A DNA stretch of 64,000 bases. It comes from Sulfitobacter sp. 20_GPM-1509m. GTDB lineage: Bacteria; Pseudomonadota; Alphaproteobacteria; Rhodobacterales; Rhodobacteraceae. Below, one piece after another: positions 60,954 through 64,000 of the stretch. The notes under the pieces were generated by a model that was not told the origin of the DNA, did not search any database, and was given only the letters and a program-made list of their open reading frames with translations. Location: positions 1-64,000 of the forward strand of contig NZ_JIBC01000004.1 of assembly GCF_000620505.1 (NCBI RefSeq), given 5' to 3'. The stretch's first letter is position 1, and every line of letters begins with the position of its first letter. The position numbers and the translations under genes are program-made.

Positions 60954-61847
60954 TCAGGCCGTCAGCCCTTCGGGTGCAGGCAGCCCATTGGCGCGGCAGC
61001 ACGCGGTGACCGTATTGGCCAGCAGACAGGCAATGGTCATCGGCCCCACTCCGCCCGGAACCGGTGTGATCGCCCCCGCAACAGCGGCGCAGCTTTCGTA
61101 ATCCACATCGCCCACCAGACGTGTGCCACCCTCGGGTTTGTCGATCCGGTTGATGCCCACGTCGATGACGGTGGCCCCCGGTTTGATCCAGTCGCCCGGC
61201 ACCATCTGCGGACGGCCCACGGCGGCCACAACGATATCGGCGCGGCGCACGACTTCGGCCAGATCCTTGGTCCGCGAATGAGCAATCGTCACCGTGCAGC
61301 TGTCACCCAGCAGCAATTGCGCCATCGGCTTGCCCACGATGTTGCTGCGCCCGATCACAACCGCATCCATGCCCGACAGCGACCCATGGTGGTCGCGCAG
61401 CATCATCAGACAGCCCAGCGGCGTGCAGGGCACCATGCTGTCCTGCCCCGTGCCCAGCAGGCCCACGTTCGAGATATGGAACCCGTCCACATCCTTGGCC
61501 GGATCGATGCTGTTGATCACCAGATCCTCGTCCAGATGATCAGGAAGCGGCAATTGCACAAGGATTCCATGAATCTCCGCGTCATCGTTCAGCTTCTGGA
61601 TCAACGCCAGCAGATCCGCCTCGGATGTGTCCGCATCCAGCTTGTGCTCGACGCTTTTCATGCCGACTTCCACGGTCATCTTGCCCTTGGAGCGCACGTA
61701 AACCTGGCTTGCCGGGTCTTCGCCGACCAGCACCACCGCCAGCCCGGGCGTGATCCCGTGGTCCTGTTTCAGCGCCGTCACATGGGTCGCCACCTGTCCC
61801 CGCACCTTGGCTGCAAAGGCCTTGCCATCTATCACAGTCGCCGACAT
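60954..61847 (-). CDS. folD: Bifunctional methylenetetrahydrofolate dehydrogenase/cyclohydrolase
   Basis: A 297-residue FolD. It has the catalytic region [17 protein letters not shown] (with Tyr and Lys), [20 protein letters not shown] and the cofactor site [20 protein letters not shown], ending [19 protein letters not shown]. It interconverts methylene-, methenyl- and formyl-tetrahydrofolate with NADP. It lies downstream of fhs on the same strand, and the two enzymes act in sequence. GAGGACG precedes ATG 61847. A short GACGGC/GCCGTC hairpin overlaps its stop. Confidence 0.96.
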   Translation of the reverse strand: MSATVIDGKAFAAKVRGQVATHVTALKQDHGITPGLAVVLVGEDPASQVYVRSKGKMTVEVGMKSVEHKLDADTSEADLLALIQKLNDDAEIHGILVQLPLPDHLDEDLVINSIDPAKDVDGFHISNVGLLGTGQDSMVPCTPLGCLMMLRDHHGSLSGMDAVVIGRSNIVGKPMAQLLLGDSCTVTIAHSRTKDLAEVVRRADIVVAAVGRPQMVPGDWIKPGATVIDVGINRIDKPEGGTRLVGDVDYESCAAVAGAITPVPGGVGPMTIACLLANTVTACCRANGLPAPEGLTA

Positions 61848-61912
61848 TTGAACGTCCTCTTCTCTGGTTCAAAAATTCCCCGCAGGAAGCCGGAGCCGCC
61901 GCAAGGCTGCGA

Positions 61913-61950
61913 CCGGACCGAGCGGGGGGTCAATGCCCCCCGAGGTCCGG
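61913..61950 (-). terminator. Large hairpin between fhs and folD
   Basis: CCGGACC (61913-61919) pairs with GGTCCGG (61944-61950), and inside GGGGGG (61924-61929) pairs with CCCCCC (61936-61941). It lies 11 bp after the fhs stop and may be an attenuator. Confidence 0.6.
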
Positions 61951-61960
61951 CCCGTTGAGT

Positions 61961-63637
61961 TTAGAACAGCCCTTCGATCTGGCCGTCCGCATTTAACATG
62001 ATCGTCTCTGCCGAGGGGTGACGCGGCAGTCCCGGCATGGTCATGATCTCACCGCAGACCGCGACCACGAACCCCGCCCCCGCACTCAGCCGCACCTCGC
62101 GCACCGGCACCCTGTGCCCTGTGGGCGCGCCGCGCTGGGTGGGATCGGTCGAAAAGGAATATTGGGTCTTTGCCATACAGACCGGCAGGTCCCCATAGCC
62201 CTGCTCTTCCCAGTCCCGCAGCTGTTTCAGAATCTTGTCATCCATCGTCGCCGCATCCGCCCGGTAGATTTTCCGGCAAATCGTCTGGATCTTTTCGGCC
62301 AGCGGCATGTCATCGGGATAGATCGGGGCAAAGTTCGCCGTGTCCGCCTCCGCTATCTCGGCGACGCGGGTGGCCAGCGTCTCGGACCCTTCGCTGCCCA
62401 ACTCCCAATGGCGTGACAGGATGGCTTCTGCACCCATGCTGGCGACAAAATCCTTGATCGCCTGCACCTCGGCATCCGTGTCGGTGACGAAATGGTTGAT
62501 TGCCACCACCACCGGCACGCCAAAGGATTTCAGGTTCTCGATATGCCGCCCCAGATTGGGACAGCCCTGTTGCACCGCCTCGACATTCTCGGTGCCCAGA
62601 TCGGCCTTGGCCACACCGCCGTTCATCTTCATCGCCCGCACCGTGGCCACACAGACCACCACCGCAGGGGCCAGGCCCGCCTTGCGGCACTTGATGTTCA
62701 TGAACTTCTCGGCCCCCAGATCGGCGCCAAAGCCTGCTTCGGTGACCACGTAATCGGCCAGTTTCAGCGCCGTCTTTGTGGCGATGACCGAATTGCAGCC
62801 GTGGGCGATGTTGGCAAAGGGGCCGCCATGCACAAAGGCCGGGTTGTTTTCCAGCGTCTGCACCAGGTTGGGCTGCATCGCATCCTTCAGCAGCACGGTC
62901 ATCGCGCCATCCGCCTTCAGATCGCGCGCGAACACCGGCGTGCGGTCGCGGCGATAGGCCACGATCATGTTGCCCAGACGCTTTTGCAGGTCGCTCAGGT
63001 CGTTCGACAGGCACAGGATCGCCATCACCTCGGACGCGACCGTGATGTCAAAGCCGTCCTCGCGCGGGAACCCGTTGGAAACGCCACCCAGGCTCACGTT
63101 GACCTGGCGCAGGGCGCGGTCGTTCATATCGACCACCCGCCGCCACACCACGCGGCGCAGGTCGATGTCCAATTCATTGCCCCAATAGATGTGATTGTCG
63201 ATCATCGCAGACAGCAGCGCGTGCGCGCTGGTGATCGCATGGAAATCACCGGTAAAGTGCAGGTTCATGTCTTCCATCGGCACGATCTGGGCACGGCCGC
63301 CGCCCGCAGCCCCGCCCTTCATGCCAAAGTTCGGGCCCAGAGACGCCTCGCGGATACAGATAGCGGCCTTCTTGCCGATACGGTTCAGCCCGTCACCCAG
63401 CCCGACGGTCGTCGTGGTCTTGCCCTCGCCCGCAGGCGTGGGGTTGATGGCCGTCACCAGGATCAACTTGCCGTTGGCCCGGCCCTGAACGCCGTTGATA
63501 AAGCTTTGGCTGACCTTCGCCTTGTCATGGCCATAAGGCAGCAGGTCATCCTCGGGAATCCCCAGCTTTGCCCCGATCTCCTGGATCTTCAGCTTGTTCG
63601 CTTCACGCGCGATCTGAATGTCGGTTTTGTAAGCCAT
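61961..63637 (-). CDS. fhs: Formate-tetrahydrofolate ligase
   Basis: A 558-residue enzyme (10-formyltetrahydrofolate synthetase). The P-loop is [18 protein letters not shown] near residue 65, and [38 protein letters not shown] and [19 protein letters not shown] are family motifs. It makes 10-formyl-THF from formate, ATP and THF and supplies folD. ATG 63637 has GAGGAGA upstream; a TTG three bases earlier is unlikely to be used. Fhs and FolD together form a formate/C1 pathway. Confidence 0.97.
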   Translation of the reverse strand: MAYKTDIQIAREANKLKIQEIGAKLGIPEDDLLPYGHDKAKVSQSFINGVQGRANGKLILVTAINPTPAGEGKTTTTVGLGDGLNRIGKKAAICIREASLGPNFGMKGGAAGGGRAQIVPMEDMNLHFTGDFHAITSAHALLSAMIDNHIYWGNELDIDLRRVVWRRVVDMNDRALRQVNVSLGGVSNGFPREDGFDITVASEVMAILCLSNDLSDLQKRLGNMIVAYRRDRTPVFARDLKADGAMTVLLKDAMQPNLVQTLENNPAFVHGGPFANIAHGCNSVIATKTALKLADYVVTEAGFGADLGAEKFMNIKCRKAGLAPAVVVCVATVRAMKMNGGVAKADLGTENVEAVQQGCPNLGRHIENLKSFGVPVVVAINHFVTDTDAEVQAIKDFVASMGAEAILSRHWELGSEGSETLATRVAEIAEADTANFAPIYPDDMPLAEKIQTICRKIYRADAATMDDKILKQLRDWEEQGYGDLPVCMAKTQYSFSTDPTQRGAPTGHRVPVREVRLSAGAGFVVAVCGEIMTMPGLPRHPSAETIMLNADGQIEGLF

Positions 63638-63783
63638 CAACGTCTCCTCACCGGCACGCCCGTGATGTGGGTGTGCCCTTATGAATACAGGTCGGTCCAG
63701 CCCAAAAGGCAGGGCATTTCCGACATTTTGCGCCTCTGCACCGTCCAGAAGGCTGCAATCGTTTCGTTTCGGAAACCGCAGGA

Positions 63784-64000
63784 CTAGCGGCGGGCCTCTG
63801 CCAGGTGGTTCCAGACGCGCTGATCGGGAATATGCAGCACCAGCACATCGCCAATCGAGAAGTGCCCCGCACGTTCGACCCAGGCCGTCACCCCGCGGCG
63901 CTTGTTCGCAGCCGGCTTGAAGGATTTGCCCAGCCCCGGCATCTCGGTCTCGATTTCGCGGCCCGGCAGGACACAGGGACGGTTTTCCATGTCCACCACC
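63784..64000 (-). CDS. MOSC-like domain protein, C-terminal end (gene continues past the window)
   Basis: About 71 codons of a minus-strand gene run off the right edge. The visible part contains [34 protein letters not shown] and [15 protein letters not shown], a pattern resembling the end of MOSC-domain proteins (molybdenum cofactor sulfurase C-terminal type), here with only part of the domain visible. The true start lies outside; an ATG at 63999 is probably internal. The call is tentative. Confidence 0.5.
   Translation of the reverse strand, partial: VVDMENRPCVLPGREIETEMPGLGKSFKPAANKRRGVTAWVERAGHFSIGDVLVLHIPDQRVWNHLAEARR

Noticed and set aside
62492-63787. 431-codon plus-strand open frame opposite fhs
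   Set aside because: Shadow of fhs; no protein-like features.

Overview
The window is about 64 kb of G+C-rich alphaproteobacterial chromosome, most likely from a Rhodobacterales (Roseobacter-group) bacterium. This rests on recognised gene order and families, not on a database search. Key pointers are the cytochrome oxidase run ctaC-ctaB-53 aa ORF-ctaG-ctaE-SURF1-thrC-M16 peptidase, a tad/cpa pilus cluster with an OmpA-like lipoprotein after the secretin, ligase-associated helicase and PdeM genes, and a recurrent double-hairpin element downstream of plus-strand genes.

Layout. Bases 1-1576 are the right end of an integrative element: three short ORFs and a tyrosine recombinase chained by ATGA overlaps, ending at a 3' fragment of a tRNA-Cys(GCA) gene that looks like an attachment site. 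Bases 1.6-7.3 kb hold two minus-strand operons: a lipid kinase, phosphoesterase and DedA set, and a four-gene galactose/galactonate catabolic set (SDR dehydrogenase, DgoK, KDPGal aldolase, SMP-30 lactonase). The gap at 7.29-7.98 kb has no convincing gene but carries three perfect DnaA boxes beside an A+T-rich stretch, a candidate replication origin or DnaA control site. Bases 8-16 kb hold ptsP, lysC, an SDR/DUF1178/NUDIX set and the molybdate transporter modABC.

Bases 16-32 kb are a mosaic of single genes: EcsC-like protein, acetyltransferases, flavin reductase, an RTX calcium-binding protein, a SulP transporter, a LOV-domain histidine kinase, YaeQ, MTA phosphorylase with apt and two membrane genes, an FAD oxidase and an MBL-fold protein. 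Bases 29-36 kb are the cytochrome c oxidase assembly operon fused by overlaps to SURF1, thrC and an M16 peptidase. Bases 36-44 kb carry tldD, dprA, topA, a two-subunit CoA transferase and a lytic transglycosylase.

Bases 44.6-56.8 kb are the tad/cpa (Flp pilus) cluster: two prepilins, cpaB, the secretin cpaC, an OmpA-like lipoprotein, cpaE, cpaF, tadB, tadC, two TPR lipoproteins, the prepilin peptidase cpaA and a AAA+ ATPase of unknown role. No tadE/F/G minor pseudopilins are seen. Bases 56.9-64 kb carry the helicase-PdeM pair, a membrane-bound LytTR regulator, folD, fhs and the end of a MOSC-like gene.

No CRISPR array, rRNA gene, complete tRNA gene or insertion sequence was found. Most of the window is ordinary core genome. 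The parts most worth checking are the DnaA-box cluster, the tRNA-Cys attachment site, the LOV kinase, the AAA+ ATPase beside the tad genes and the dispersed double-hairpin repeat.
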